A stretch of DNA of 64,000 nucleotides from Asparagopsis taxiformis. Lineage: Eukaryota > Rhodophyta > Florideophyceae > Bonnemaisoniales > Bonnemaisoniaceae. Numbering within the stretch: the first letter of the stretch is position 1; the number at the start of each line of letters is the position of its first letter. Shown piece by piece: positions 21,501-30,344 of this stretch. The translations under genes were made by a program, and so were the position numbers. Under the pieces are notes generated by a model. It did no database searches. It was not told the origin of the DNA and saw nothing but the letters and a program-made list of their open reading frames with translations. The DNA lies in assembly GCA_030407315.1 (NCBI GenBank), contig JALQPE010000582.1, positions 1 to 64,000 on the forward strand, given 5' to 3'.

Positions 21501-22119
21501 TGTTTTCCACAATCGACTGCAAAGCGCTGATACGATGACCTCCATCAATGCACTGCAGTTTCTTCCGTCCGTCTGACCCCATTGTTTCACAGATGGTCAT
21601 TCGGGTGCCAGTTTCCAGAAACCCCTCGGTAGATATTTTGCTGACCAGATCGCGCACTCTGGCCTCCTGCACAAGACGAGAAGTTGATTCCGGTTTGGCA
21701 ACATCTAGCGGATTGATCATTTTAGGTTCAGTCCTGCATTCGACAATGTTGATGTCAATCCCCATCACAGACTCTTCTGATGCTTCCATGCCAGCAGGAC
21801 TCCCCTCGCCTTCACGGACGTTAGACCTCTCCCTGTTTTTCGATTTCACCGTCCCAGGAGTAGATGGAAAGCGTAGAGTGTTTTTCCCAGATGGTGATAT
21901 ATCACCAAGGGTTTTTGCTGCCTCTATCATGGCAGCGTCTGCTCCCTGAATGGGTGTCTGGCTATCTGCCGTCTCCCTTCCCGCTGCAGACGGAGTCCCT
22001 CCATCACCAGAACCTCCGGAGGGTGTTTTATCACCGCCTACCGTCGTTGCAAGTCTCTCTGCAACGCTTTCGACGGTATCCTTTGGTTCCGCAGCGCGCT
22101 CAGTGTCGCTTCCGGCCAT
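18595..22119 (-). CDS. Element gene 5: ParB-like / 2-oxoglutarate-Fe(II) dioxygenase fusion (1174 aa)
   Basis: An intact 1174-residue paralogue of the 992-aa protein with the same order of parts. There is a low-complexity N-terminus, then a ParB-like domain with DGGHR at 192-196 followed by a conserved FIRPPGTRE segment, and a helical region. A long disordered Glu/Asp/Ser/Thr linker follows (~500-830) with basic patches (RPRQKKKQKMRED). The dioxygenase domain has HTD at 1055-1057, a second His at ~1127 (VYHHEEGF) and Arg 1145 (IRSHIFL). Spacing of the iron ligands (72 residues) and of the final Arg (18) matches the other two dioxygenase genes in the window. A predicted oxidative eraser acting where the ParB-like part binds is inference. 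The palindrome array (22.4-23.3 kb) lies upstream and a second cluster lies downstream. A frameshifted second copy is at 59,528-63,048. Confidence 0.87.
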   Translation of the reverse strand: MAGSDTERAAEPKDTVESVAERLATTVGGDKTPSGGSGDGGTPSAAGRETADSQTPIQGADAAMIEAAKTLGDISPSGKNTLRFPSTPGTVKSKNRERSNVREGEGSPAGMEASEESVMGIDINIVECRTEPKMINPLDVAKPESTSRLVQEARVRDLVSKISTEGFLETGTRMTICETMGSDGRKKLQCIDGGHRISALQSIVENKPTVADRWRLRSISVDFIRPPGTREMFHPLEVMRISQKLNEKTHDVIEVSIADHVCTVMKFMMMKGLMKAKVNVCTKVVVENKVIPGCQEGIMMKYVSIAQGFGDVNNPAFEHWSAIPSRFATETSPPDSKNMQGCTVDVLFASAFRKASVDTKLVILELTAMWTMWKRRKGDGGISLKTCAQKWCYSMCEIYDILEKAVRKENSWHSSPHPCFRKLHEVPEPGGRTRKTIRYRILTVLKDFYPSDAPTGRGIRAALTRSMMKEIRYVVFNGPILSDDSLDHSVAPEIGVQERRTRRKSLEGNTAPQPRQQSASYGDTSNAAIDRSDVVQSPNVLTQQQTQGSLEISDRVNAEVGAATQVGEEATGKAADSESAKQVTTDRAVPTAPTENNSSKPGDCEVGDVLQKNVGTPELEPAGANRGRNDHGDENDLQQSPSPVAAGSATLRPEQGGKSPANMSVGHPRTGRDGEGGPESRKSDGSGTKDVREECPEHSSGRTTEDPMKGVRNQGDGTGDAMLSTADVGLPVLPELEDTETPVTSSTPRKLMTAKHSSGFVPLKAKPRNTETPPMILRSKRKLVDVTPQEVIDLVGEDTSRPRQKKKQKMREDANLQSGKDAAVHAVQGGQYSDRQQNDVPDKDVEEGIEAKLPVIIHPDSRVKYYVNGKLVDTLRAEVAEAAASAYSAQNVSAEFLSRAYFREKRNEIDLVGFTILDGIFKSSTTADAIHELLLHFSALFEERLEDAKKNSESGDTRRDPDWTPWCMAMMDGKNSDEEGEKGRGIFITKRKSLCDDLEDNNNNLYRKKMIVELGLGICAECLELRTSGKDPMAFPSTGTTLVLTGERTKPRAGHTDYEVGIDEVNSPPSPPSYFMMSSGADGFGLVLAPYSHVCLSHPNRELYRVPMKRCEVPPYSVLVCRGDVYHHEEGFESNKGLQYKFPIRSHIFLKTEQHQSEEGEYVVGHWEGNSKLK

Positions 22120-22379
22120 TGCAAAGATTTGGACGCGTAGAGAAGCCGTTCAGGATGACAAAGACACCTTTTCTCTCCGACTACACGATCAAGAGATATT
22201 CCTCTTTCAAGGTGGTATTTGGCGGGAAACGATCTCCCTACACGTTTAAACGTGAAATATCAGTTATTGATTCACCTTCCACGCGCTCCAATTGTATTCG
22301 GCCATCTGTCATTCCTCGACGAAGGACTTCCCACACACAATTCCTTCGTTCCCAAAACCATCCCATTGCCATGAATCAT

Positions 22380-23290
22380 AGTACTCCACTTGTCACTGGA
22401 GCCAGAAAACTATACCGGGTATTATTTTCCACTGCATTGGCCAGGTGCCGGCTCCCCATTGGCAGCAGACAGCAATCAGTCACAATACTCCACTTGTCAC
22501 TGGAGCCAGAAAACTATACCGGGTATTATTTTCCACTGCATTGGCCAGGTGCCGGCTCCCCATTGGCAGCAGACAGCAATCAGTCACAATACTCCACTTG
22601 TCACTGGAGCCAGAAAACTATACCGGGTATTATTTTCCACTGCATTGGCCAGGTGCCGGCTCCCCATTGGCCAGCAGACAGCCATCAGTCACAATACTCC
22701 ACTTGTCACTGGAGCCAGAAAACTATACCGGGTATTATTTTCCACTGCATTGGCCAGGTGCCGGCTCCCCATTGGCCAGCAGACAGCCATCAGTCACAAT
22801 ACTCCACTTGTCACTGGAGCCAGAAAACTATACCGGGTATTATTTTCCACTGCATTGGCCAGGTGCCGGCTCCCCATTGGCAGCAGACAGCCATCAGTCA
22901 CAATACTCCACTTGTCACTGGAGCCAGAAAACTATACCGGGTATTATTTTCCACTGCATTGGCCAGGTGCCGGCTCCCCATTGGCAGCAGACAGCAATCA
23001 GTCACAATACTCCACTTGTCACTGGAGCCAGAAAACTATACCGGGTATTATTTTCCACTGCATTGGCCAGGTGCCGGCTCCCCATTGGCCAGCAGACAGC
23101 CATCAGTCACAATACTCCACTTGTCACTGGAGCCAGAAAATTATACCGGGTATTATTTTCCACTGCATTGGCCAGGTGCCGGCTCCCCATTGGCCAGCAG
23201 ACAGCCATCAGTCACAATACTCCACTTGTCACTGGAGCCAGAAAATTATACCGGGTATTATTTTCCACTTCATTGGCCAGGTGCCAGCTC
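22380..23290. repeat. Tandem array of nine palindrome units, ~105-bp period
   Basis: Nine units with core TATACCGGGTATTATT starting near 22,411, 22,515, 22,619, 22,724, 22,829, 22,933, 23,037, 23,142 and 23,247. The left arm has lost symmetry (ACTATACC or ATTATACC instead of AATAATACC). Each unit carries ATTGGCCAGGTGCCGGC and CCCCATTGGC. Overlapping long open frames here are products of the repeat, not genes. The array lies between the 5' end of the 1174-aa gene and the 3' end of the transposase. The inverted second copy keeps only one unit (59,221). Confidence 0.95.
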
Positions 23291-23408
23291 TCCATTGGAT
23301 TATGCGAACTCAACTTTGTGGAACTAGGAGTCCTGCAACTCGCGGCTCCATCTCTAGTACCAATGGCATCATACGTACGTAAGTGCGTACGCTCTTCGCA
23401 AAACACAC

Positions 23409-23414
23409 TTTATT
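23409..23414 (-). terminator. Poly(A) signal AATAAA of the transposase gene
   Basis: Reverse-strand AATAAA (CAAATAAAGTG) about 145 bp beyond the stop, before the nine-unit array. It is conserved in the inverted copy. Confidence 0.55.
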
Positions 23415-23557
23415 TGTGCGCATGGAACAAAATCCCACACTATTCTTCAAACGACATGTACAAATTTTGTATAGCATTTGTTGGAAGACTTGATCAGGAC
23501 TGCTGCTAAATGAATTACGAAAGTTTACTGATGTAATAAACACTGTGCTGGAACACT

Positions 23558-26500
23558 CTATGCTGAACGTGGTGGGTATCCATCTTCTCTAGTTAAGACG
23601 CTCACTTCACCACCAGAAAGAATATCACTATTGTGCTCTACAATGCCACTTTGTCTATCGTATGAACAAACTCCTGACTCGCAGTTATGTACGTGCAAAA
23701 CTTCTCGGACCCCGTCGTTCATTTCAACGTGAACTATAGTATCATTCCCACCTTTCCGGTACATACCGTCTCCAGTGCATGTCAAGGGAATGCAGACAGC
23801 ATATGGAGTTTTCTGCTTCCATTTCTTTGCCTTCTTCTCCTCTCCTTGCCCTACCACAATAAAAAAGGACAATGTGACGAAAAGGACACGTCTGGAACAT
23901 GTGAATTCCTCCATGCTCGTCCTGCTATGGGCGGGTACTACTATACCAGCATCATACCATCCATCTTTGCACACTGCTTGAATGATGCTTCCAGGTTCAG
24001 CACGCCCTAACCTCGATTCGCTCTCAGATCCCTCATGACTAGTGCGCACTCTTTGTGCAGCAGTGAGCCACCATAGTCGTTCACCATGTTGAGACCCGTT
24101 TACCTGTCTGGTTCTGAGAAAAGTTTCAGAAGCTTTACGTATCCTTGCCATCATGACGGTTTCTTCTGCCGGAACATTTTTCGCGTCTTCAACAGATTCC
24201 CCTCGCCACCGCGTGATTGGACAGTGGGTGCTCACCATAGTACTGCTCCTCTCTGATATGAGATGGAATACAGGACTTAAGAAGCATCTTTTTGCTGCCT
24301 CTTCTGTCGCATGTGGACTCTCCGAAATTCCTTTTCCTAGTGCAAAATACACGCGTCTGCAATCGGCAGACGTCCATTGTTTTGTATTGTGACCTACCGC
24401 ACCCAGCGTGATGGCTATTCGTGCGAGCCAGTCATCGGCCATGATGAGCTCCATTGATGACAGATGTTCATTCTTATGGTTCGAGTTTCGAACCCCTCTT
24501 TTAAGAGGCTGGTGCATTCTCTCGAATAAAAGCTCTTCCACATGTTTCGCAGCTCCAAAAGCTGGTAATGTATGTACGCAAAATTCTATCAACCGATGCA
24601 TGTTCGGTTTGTCCAGATGTTTCATTGCAATAGGATCCTTCTTGCATACCTCATGCAGTTCTTTCATATAGTCTGAAACAAGAGCTAGAATGTGGTCATG
24701 ACGTCCGCCATTCTCGGCCTCGAACCTCCTGGTTGACTCAAGTCCATCTATCCACCATGTTGGGATGAATCGAATGCTGGCAACAACCATTTGAAACTTT
24801 TTCAGCAAACGAAGAATACGTTCAAGTTTTTCATACCCGTCCCAAGAGTTCCCGATGACGATACGAAATGCCGAATAAAATGCTTGGGGAGCTACAACGA
24901 GAACAGCGAATATATCGCTCATGTTCATCGATAATAGGTAGTTCTGCCCGAATACCTGACTCTGACTACTCAAACAGAACATTCGGAGGGTATTCAGTAG
25001 AACTGTTTCCGCAACATTTCGAAGTACAGGTGTTGCTGCGGTGATTGTGGCATTCATCACATCTTGAGCCAGTCCGGAGAGCAGATGGTCTGGGGCAACT
25101 ACAGCAGAGCGATATGGATCGAATTGACAAGGAACAACTGGAACTCCTTCTTCGTTTGTAGGAACTCCTCTCCGCACACGATTAAGGGATTCACTCAAAT
25201 TATGGAGTGCCTTATTCTCAATCGGATCTAGGCTTAGTCCAAGAACTTTGAGCTGATCTTGCGATGCGACTTCCCTCACAAGCTTGTTTCGGTGCATTCC
25301 TCGGGCATGCGTACTCATCTGACTGTTTAGCAATGCTGTGTATGCATTTCGTGAACCTCCACTGCTGCTCATATCTTGCTTTTCGAAAATGCAGCTATGG
25401 CATGGTGTATTACTGGTGTGACCACGGACATCCAGAGTATGCGAAACAGCTGGGTAATCTCCGATAAATCCAACAGGATCCAGGAATATGACCACATCTT
25501 CTCCATTTGCATCTTTCGCTGGAAAACCGTCTGTACTTCCCTTCACAATGTCGGGTACAACTCTCTCAATTACAACATTTGTTGAAACTCCCGGGGGAAC
25601 GAATCCAAGAACGCGGACTGCGTGGAAGCTTTCTCTCTTGCTTGGCTGTATGCCTAATGGAAGCATATAGCAGCCACCAAAACTTCCTTTCCGGCTTGTG
25701 AACGGCTGGAAGTCATCAGCATATAGCAGAAATCGGTATACGATATATTTCCTGCCATCTGAAAGATTCCCCTCACTGCAGGCATCCATACGTTTAGAGC
25801 CGGGGTGCCATCTAGACCTCTTGTCTGGAGCTCCTATGAGCTGGACGTCTTTCACCCGAATTTGTTCGCGATGTAGCTGCCCAGTTGCTCCCCTTGTGGA
25901 GCAAATGAGAAAAGTCGCATGTTCAGAGCGTCCCTTTTTCAGATGTCTGTTCACGAGTAGTAACTCTTCAAATGTGCTCCCATCAGACTTACTTTTTGGC
26001 CGAAACAGAGTGATAGCGTCACCTGCCCGAATATCATTGTTGCAATGTTCTCCGTCGAGCGTTGTGGTGGAGACGACACGCCTCGCATTTCTTTTCTCAG
26101 TTTCTTCCATTGCATCGATTTGCGGGTCTATCACATCTTCCATATTTGATTCTTGTTGTTCTTCTCCGGTTGCAAGATAACTTGCAATGATGATAGCTTC
26201 AATTCTCCAGTCACTCCTTGCTGTAAAACTTCTTCTGCTCCTAGAATTCTTTCCAGTTTCGATGTTCTTTCCCTGTTTCGTTCTGGCTCCTCCCAGCTTA
26301 GCCACCAGGGCCTCTTGATTTGTCGTCGGCATACATATGATCCTCAACTCGTCTCCATGTCGGGCGTATACCTTTCTGTGCATCTTGTGACCGTCATGAT
26401 CTGATGCACTTACCGAAATGCGATGGAATGGGTCATTCAGAACAGCTGAACGGCATTTGACAATGAAAGAGTTTTCAATACTTTCTGAAGCAATTTGATA

Positions 26501-27259
26501 TGCTTCATCTTCTCTTTCATCACTACTATCCCTTTTACTAGACTTTATGCAGTCCAGAATGGGTCCGGTCTGTATATCCCTTTCCGCCCATGTGCTCGGT
26601 AGCACGACTCGTACCGATGTAGTACAATGAGCTCTACGGCTACTAGACAGTCCTGGAGACATCTTTCCAAGCCTAGAGCCGCTTTTTGTTACATCTATTT
26701 CACACGTTGTATCCATGCTTTGTGGGAAACATGTTTTCAGAATGAACGGTAAAATGACTTTCCTCATGTACGAGTCGCTAGGTGCTTGATCCGAAATGTC
26801 CCGCTTGAAATTAGACATCTCACGCATACCTTCATAGTCCTTGCGTTTCATCCGTAGCGTTCCACTAAGCAATATTATTGCAGAGAATACTGGCCAGGTC
26901 AGCAGTTTATCCACAAGTCTGCGGTCATCTTCCGCTGCCTCTTCTCCGTCGTGGTCATCACAGCTCTCGGCCGAGCTTTCCTCAGAGCCTATAGTTTCTT
27001 CTTCTCTCGTAACTTTTCCAGCCTCAAAAAATGCAATGTGCTCTTCTCCATTGCCACTAGAAATATTCTCGTCTTCAGCAGATGCTTTTCCGACGTTTTC
27101 GTCCGGTATATCGGCGTGAACCTCGAATGTTTCGTTCGAAACTAGCGGGGTTTCCCCATTTTCGTGCCTTGTCCCACTTTCGTATGGGATTGGCAATGAT
27201 TCAAACCTTCTCCGGGTTCTTCGAGGTGTACCTTTCTTCCGAACAGCTGTTCGTTTCAT
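23558..27259 (-). CDS. Element gene 6: Tnp2-like (CACTA/Plavaka-type) DDE transposase
   Basis: An intact 1233-residue ORF. Candidate catalytic residues: Asp 515/516 in LLYADDFQPF, Asp 601 in GFIGDYPAVSHTL followed by the Cys pair CHSC, and Glu 913 in LLFERMHQPLKRG. The D-D spacing (86) and D-E spacing (312) parallel those of the second transposase in the window (90 and 294). Both share the Tnp2 hallmark GD-x-PAV followed by a Cys-x2-Cys knuckle. The N-terminal ~150 residues are acidic, with basic stretches at the start. It is the last gene before the right end and is transcribed inward. It presumably moves the 26-kb element by cut-and-paste. Family membership is by motif, so it is a distant member. 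A broken second copy is at 54,434-58,925. Confidence 0.85.
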   Translation of the reverse strand: MKRTAVRKKGTPRRTRRRFESLPIPYESGTRHENGETPLVSNETFEVHADIPDENVGKASAEDENISSGNGEEHIAFFEAGKVTREEETIGSEESSAESCDDHDGEEAAEDDRRLVDKLLTWPVFSAIILLSGTLRMKRKDYEGMREMSNFKRDISDQAPSDSYMRKVILPFILKTCFPQSMDTTCEIDVTKSGSRLGKMSPGLSSSRRAHCTTSVRVVLPSTWAERDIQTGPILDCIKSSKRDSSDEREDEAYQIASESIENSFIVKCRSAVLNDPFHRISVSASDHDGHKMHRKVYARHGDELRIICMPTTNQEALVAKLGGARTKQGKNIETGKNSRSRRSFTARSDWRIEAIIIASYLATGEEQQESNMEDVIDPQIDAMEETEKRNARRVVSTTTLDGEHCNNDIRAGDAITLFRPKSKSDGSTFEELLLVNRHLKKGRSEHATFLICSTRGATGQLHREQIRVKDVQLIGAPDKRSRWHPGSKRMDACSEGNLSDGRKYIVYRFLLYADDFQPFTSRKGSFGGCYMLPLGIQPSKRESFHAVRVLGFVPPGVSTNVVIERVVPDIVKGSTDGFPAKDANGEDVVIFLDPVGFIGDYPAVSHTLDVRGHTSNTPCHSCIFEKQDMSSSGGSRNAYTALLNSQMSTHARGMHRNKLVREVASQDQLKVLGLSLDPIENKALHNLSESLNRVRRGVPTNEEGVPVVPCQFDPYRSAVVAPDHLLSGLAQDVMNATITAATPVLRNVAETVLLNTLRMFCLSSQSQVFGQNYLLSMNMSDIFAVLVVAPQAFYSAFRIVIGNSWDGYEKLERILRLLKKFQMVVASIRFIPTWWIDGLESTRRFEAENGGRHDHILALVSDYMKELHEVCKKDPIAMKHLDKPNMHRLIEFCVHTLPAFGAAKHVEELLFERMHQPLKRGVRNSNHKNEHLSSMELIMADDWLARIAITLGAVGHNTKQWTSADCRRVYFALGKGISESPHATEEAAKRCFLSPVFHLISERSSTMVSTHCPITRWRGESVEDAKNVPAEETVMMARIRKASETFLRTRQVNGSQHGERLWWLTAAQRVRTSHEGSESESRLGRAEPGSIIQAVCKDGWYDAGIVVPAHSRTSMEEFTCSRRVLFVTLSFFIVVGQGEEKKAKKWKQKTPYAVCIPLTCTGDGMYRKGGNDTIVHVEMNDGVREVLHVHNCESGVCSYDRQSGIVEHNSDILSGGEVSVLTREDGYPPRSA

Positions 27260-28640
27260 CTCTTCTCTTTGGATTCGAGAGAACTTTGCACAAATTGTAG
27301 ATTAATGTCAACTAGTAGGCAACTAATGAGATGGTATCCGTCTCTTTTTAACCAGGCCACTGTAATAGTTTATAGTACCTATATTTTCTTACCGTTACAT
27401 CTTATCGAAAACTTCACACTGAATAGTGTCCTACCTAACTCAAGGAACAGGTGACTTGATTTCCCATGTTGGGTTCTTCAGCGATCTTTAATGCCTCCAA
27501 CGATTCCTGCTTCCTTTTCTGAATGAAATACACGAATCATTTACAATTTAGCTTCAGTACATGGTATAATAGGCCTCAATAGTAATCTTGTTATGGTAAT
27601 AAACTATATATAGATGAGAACACGGTTGCAATTCTCTTTCGGATTGTCTACTACTCTAATTTACAGCATTTATTCGATGTTTCTCCTTCAGTATGCAGCT
27701 AAACATCAATACCAAGACTTTTAGGTTGGTTTGACATTGCGTAGGGGCATGATTTCTATTTCTGCTAATTTATCACGTCCAGAAAATTTGACAGATCATC
27801 CGCTGCCAAATCATCTGCCACATCATCGTCTGCCAAATCATCTGCCTTCCAGTTACGACGAGGTCATTATGAGTGGATGAGCTGTCTATTTAAGGCTGTT
27901 GATGCGCGACGTATAGGACCATTTCATCATCCGGTTATCATGAAGATGACAGGTAAGGCTGGTACGTTGTCGAGTAGGTATCTTTCCCCTCTCTCATTTC
28001 TTTCCACATGCTTTCCATGAAAGATAGTGCACTAACCATAAATATCGTTCTTCGCTGATCCTATTCTAGTCTATTGATTGCAAATGATTCTGGCATAGGT
28101 ATTGGTTATAGGTTGGAATGACGAAAGCTTGCAAGCTTTCGTCATTCCAACCTACAACCAATACCTTTGCACGCAAAAATAGTTCAATGATGGTAAGTTT
28201 GTTCATTCCATTCATACTCATGTTCTTCTCATCCTTTACAATACTTTTCTATATCCGATTGCTAACCTGTTGCAAATCATCTGTAATGGTGTTTATTTCC
28301 CTCCTGTCTGAACATCACATGTAGTTTTGAAACAGCGAGGAACTCGATTTGCTTGCACAATAGTCCTGGTTGTAGAGATAGTAAGATTTTAGATACGATA
28401 GTTCGATTTAATGAGTAGTCTAGTCTAATGATAGAACTGAAACATTCCTTCAGGCATCGTTGTCCTTGCTACATAAAAATTCTGACATCCTTTTAGATCA
28501 CACTTGGTTATCCCTACACACTTCTATGAAGACCACCGAGAGAGATACTCCATTCTGCCCGACATTTCGTAGCCAGATGCCTGAACATGCGGCTGGAATG
28601 GCATTTCCACCTCATTCTATCGTCCTGAACATCAATTGTA
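27260..28640. other. Non-coding transposase upstream region
   Basis: AT-rich, with no credible ORF. It holds short direct repeats of TGCCAAATCATC (27,797-27,850) and a 70-bp near-perfect palindrome (listed separately). It is conserved in the inverted copy (53,041-54,433). Confidence 0.6.
28097..28166. repeat. 70-bp near-perfect palindrome, copy A
   Basis: Two 35-nt arms with one mismatch and no loop, centred at AAGCTTG|CAAGCTT (28,131/28,132). The outer ends read AGGTATTGG and CCAATACCT. It is retained in copy B at 53,527-53,596. Confidence 0.95.
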
Positions 28641-29850
28641 GGCACTAGAAAGTATTACCCTAGGCATCATATTCTACTACTTTCCCGTTCTGTCCGAGTC
28701 AGTACCGCCAGGCACTACAATTTACTGGTTCAGTATAGACTTCCCGGCAGTAAATTGTACTGTCTCAAGCACTAGTTCCAGGTAGTGAAATGTACTGCCA
28801 CAGGTAGCACTTCCAGGTAGTACACTGCACTGCCACAGGCAGTAACTGGTACTGTCCTATGCCCCTGTCGAGTACAACACTATCAGACAGTACTTTACGC
28901 TGATCTGGACAGCTCTATAATACATCAAAATCTACTACTTTTTGTAGTGCTGTGGGGCAGCAATTCACATATCCTGGAGCAGTACAGCGTGGCAGTGATT
29001 TACACATACGCAAGTAGTAGAGCACGGCAGCACTTTCCACCACGGCAAGTAGCACGGTACGGTAGCACTTTTCGTATCATAAAGCAGTACTATCAGGCAG
29101 CTTTTCCCAGAGACTATCAGCACCTCATTTCATTGCTTTCACACATTTCGTCAGACATCATAATTTACTGTCCCCACTCGCTTCCACAGGCAGTAGAATA
29201 CACAGCCTCGAAGCATGTCTGCTGTCATCATATTCCACTGCATTACTCTACTGCCAGAACATAGACTTGTCACTACCTGTAAGTACAAAAAAAAGCAGCA
29301 CCACACAGCAGCAGAAATTACTGCTTTGTCCAATAATAGAATACAGTACATTTCTCTGCCTCTGCCATGACCTGCAGGCAGTATCATACAGTACATCGGG
29401 GCACTACCTAAATATAGCAAAATGTGCTGCCGTCATTCGGGCCCGCAGCCAGCACAGAACGCTGCCGGAAACACTAGCTTCTACTGCCACACGGTGCATC
29501 CCACGCCACCAAATAGTACTGCCGTGGGCCATATTCCTGGACAGCATATTTTACTCCCTCCCCGTGCTGCCCAAGTCAGCACAATATACTACTTTATTTT
29601 ACAGGCCAATGTAGCACAAATCACTGCCAGAAAGACAATCTAAATCCAGCAACTATCACTGCCTCCCACCACTGCCTCACCTCATACATCCAGGCAGTAC
29701 TTTCTACTGCCGTCGGCAGCACATGGCCACTGCCTCCGGGCAGTGCACTGTACTGCCGGCAAGTAGGGCATTAATTTATATTTTTACAGTACTAAATTTT
29801 ACTGCCTCAGGCAGTAAATTTTACTGCCGTACAGTACTGCCCCAGGCCCG
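28640..29850. repeat. Right subterminal GGCAGTA/TACTGCC region
   Basis: Dozens of short GGCAGTA/TACTGCC-like motifs, degenerate and in both orientations. They become densest and most exact next to the right end (29,790-29,850). The left side of this block is shared with copy B up to 28,846; the outer ~1 kb is absent from copy B. No gene is seen. Confidence 0.75.
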
Positions 29851-29868
29851 ATTTCAGACACAGTAGTG
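29850..29868 (-). repeat. Right terminal inverted repeat
   Basis: On the reverse strand it reads CACTACTGTGTCTGAAATC, matching the left end at 14 of 19 positions. The adjacent GAT/ATC context extends the match outward by four bases (CCAT). Confidence 0.6.
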
Positions 29869-29892
29869 ATGGGTATAGGACTACTCTATTCT

Positions 29893-30138
29893 TCTCCAGG
29901 CTTCCACCATAGCCTCCTCCACCACCTCCGTTAATGGATCGAATATCCGAACCGCACCTCAACATGCTTTTCTTCTCATCCATGGGTACTGACATCTGCG
30001 AGATGTGAGTCACATGTTCTCCAGGCTTGCACCATAGCCTCCTCCACCACCTCCGTTAATGGCAACATGTGAGATGTCAGTACCGGACAAGTTCTCCAGG
30101 CTTCCTCCGTAGCCACCTCCTCCACCTCCGTCTGTGGG
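29893..30138 (-). repeat. Three ~45-bp repeats encoding GGGGGGYG(G/A)SLE
   Basis: Units near 29,893-29,940, 30,018-30,064 and 30,092-30,138. Each reads on the reverse strand as a Gly-rich block followed by Tyr-Gly-(Gly/Ala)-Ser-Leu-Glu. The peptide is conserved with some synonymous changes, but the frames between units contain stops. It is probably a fragment of a Gly-rich repeat protein gene. It lies just outside the transposon's right end. Confidence 0.6.
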
Positions 30139-30344
30139 AATCAACACAACATCACCACTGCGTCTTACCTCACATCCACATCTCTCCGGGATGAAAACGG
30201 ACGGACGACATAGGGTTTGTAGACGTTTAGAATCTTGTTAGAAAAAAGTAAACGAAAGAGAAGTTCTCTTTCATGGAATGATATCTCGTCCCTGTCGCAA
30301 TATGTTCCATTTTCATTTTCTCGGGTTGCACACCCATCATGGGT

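Larger units (their letters stand above)
17751..28846. repeat. Inverted duplication, copy A (intact)
   Basis: This segment is repeated in inverted orientation at 52,848-64,000, with very high identity. Homology starts at or beyond the right window edge (64,000 pairs with 17,751) and stops abruptly at GCAGTAAC (28,846), which pairs with GTTACTGC (52,848). Copy A has intact ParB-dioxygenase and transposase ORFs; copy B does not. Confidence 0.93.
3923..29868. mobile_element. Giant CACTA/EnSpm-type DNA transposon (about 25.9 kb)
   Basis: The left end (3,923) begins CACTACCGAGTTTGAGAT. The right end, read on the reverse strand from 29,868, begins CACTACTGTGTCTGAAAT. That is 15 of 18 matches starting with the CACTA hallmark, and CCAT precedes both. 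Just inside each end is the shared palindromic block TTTACTGCC-TGA-GGCAGTAAAA within a GGCAGTA-rich subterminal region, as is usual for CACTA elements. A Tnp2-like transposase lies inside (23,558-27,259), with five further intact ORFs. A clean 3-bp target duplication is not visible: the flanks read CAT and ATG, and only AT is shared directly. Size and cargo are far beyond a typical CACTA element. A second, decayed, inverted partial copy at 52,848-64,000 shows that at least the right 11 kb has been duplicated. Element boundaries are inferred from the two ends alone. Confidence 0.65.

Noticed and set aside
22390..23509. Three overlapping 330-487-codon frames in the nine-unit array
   Set aside because: The unit length (mostly 104-105 bp) lets several frames stay open; the peptides just repeat the palindrome unit.
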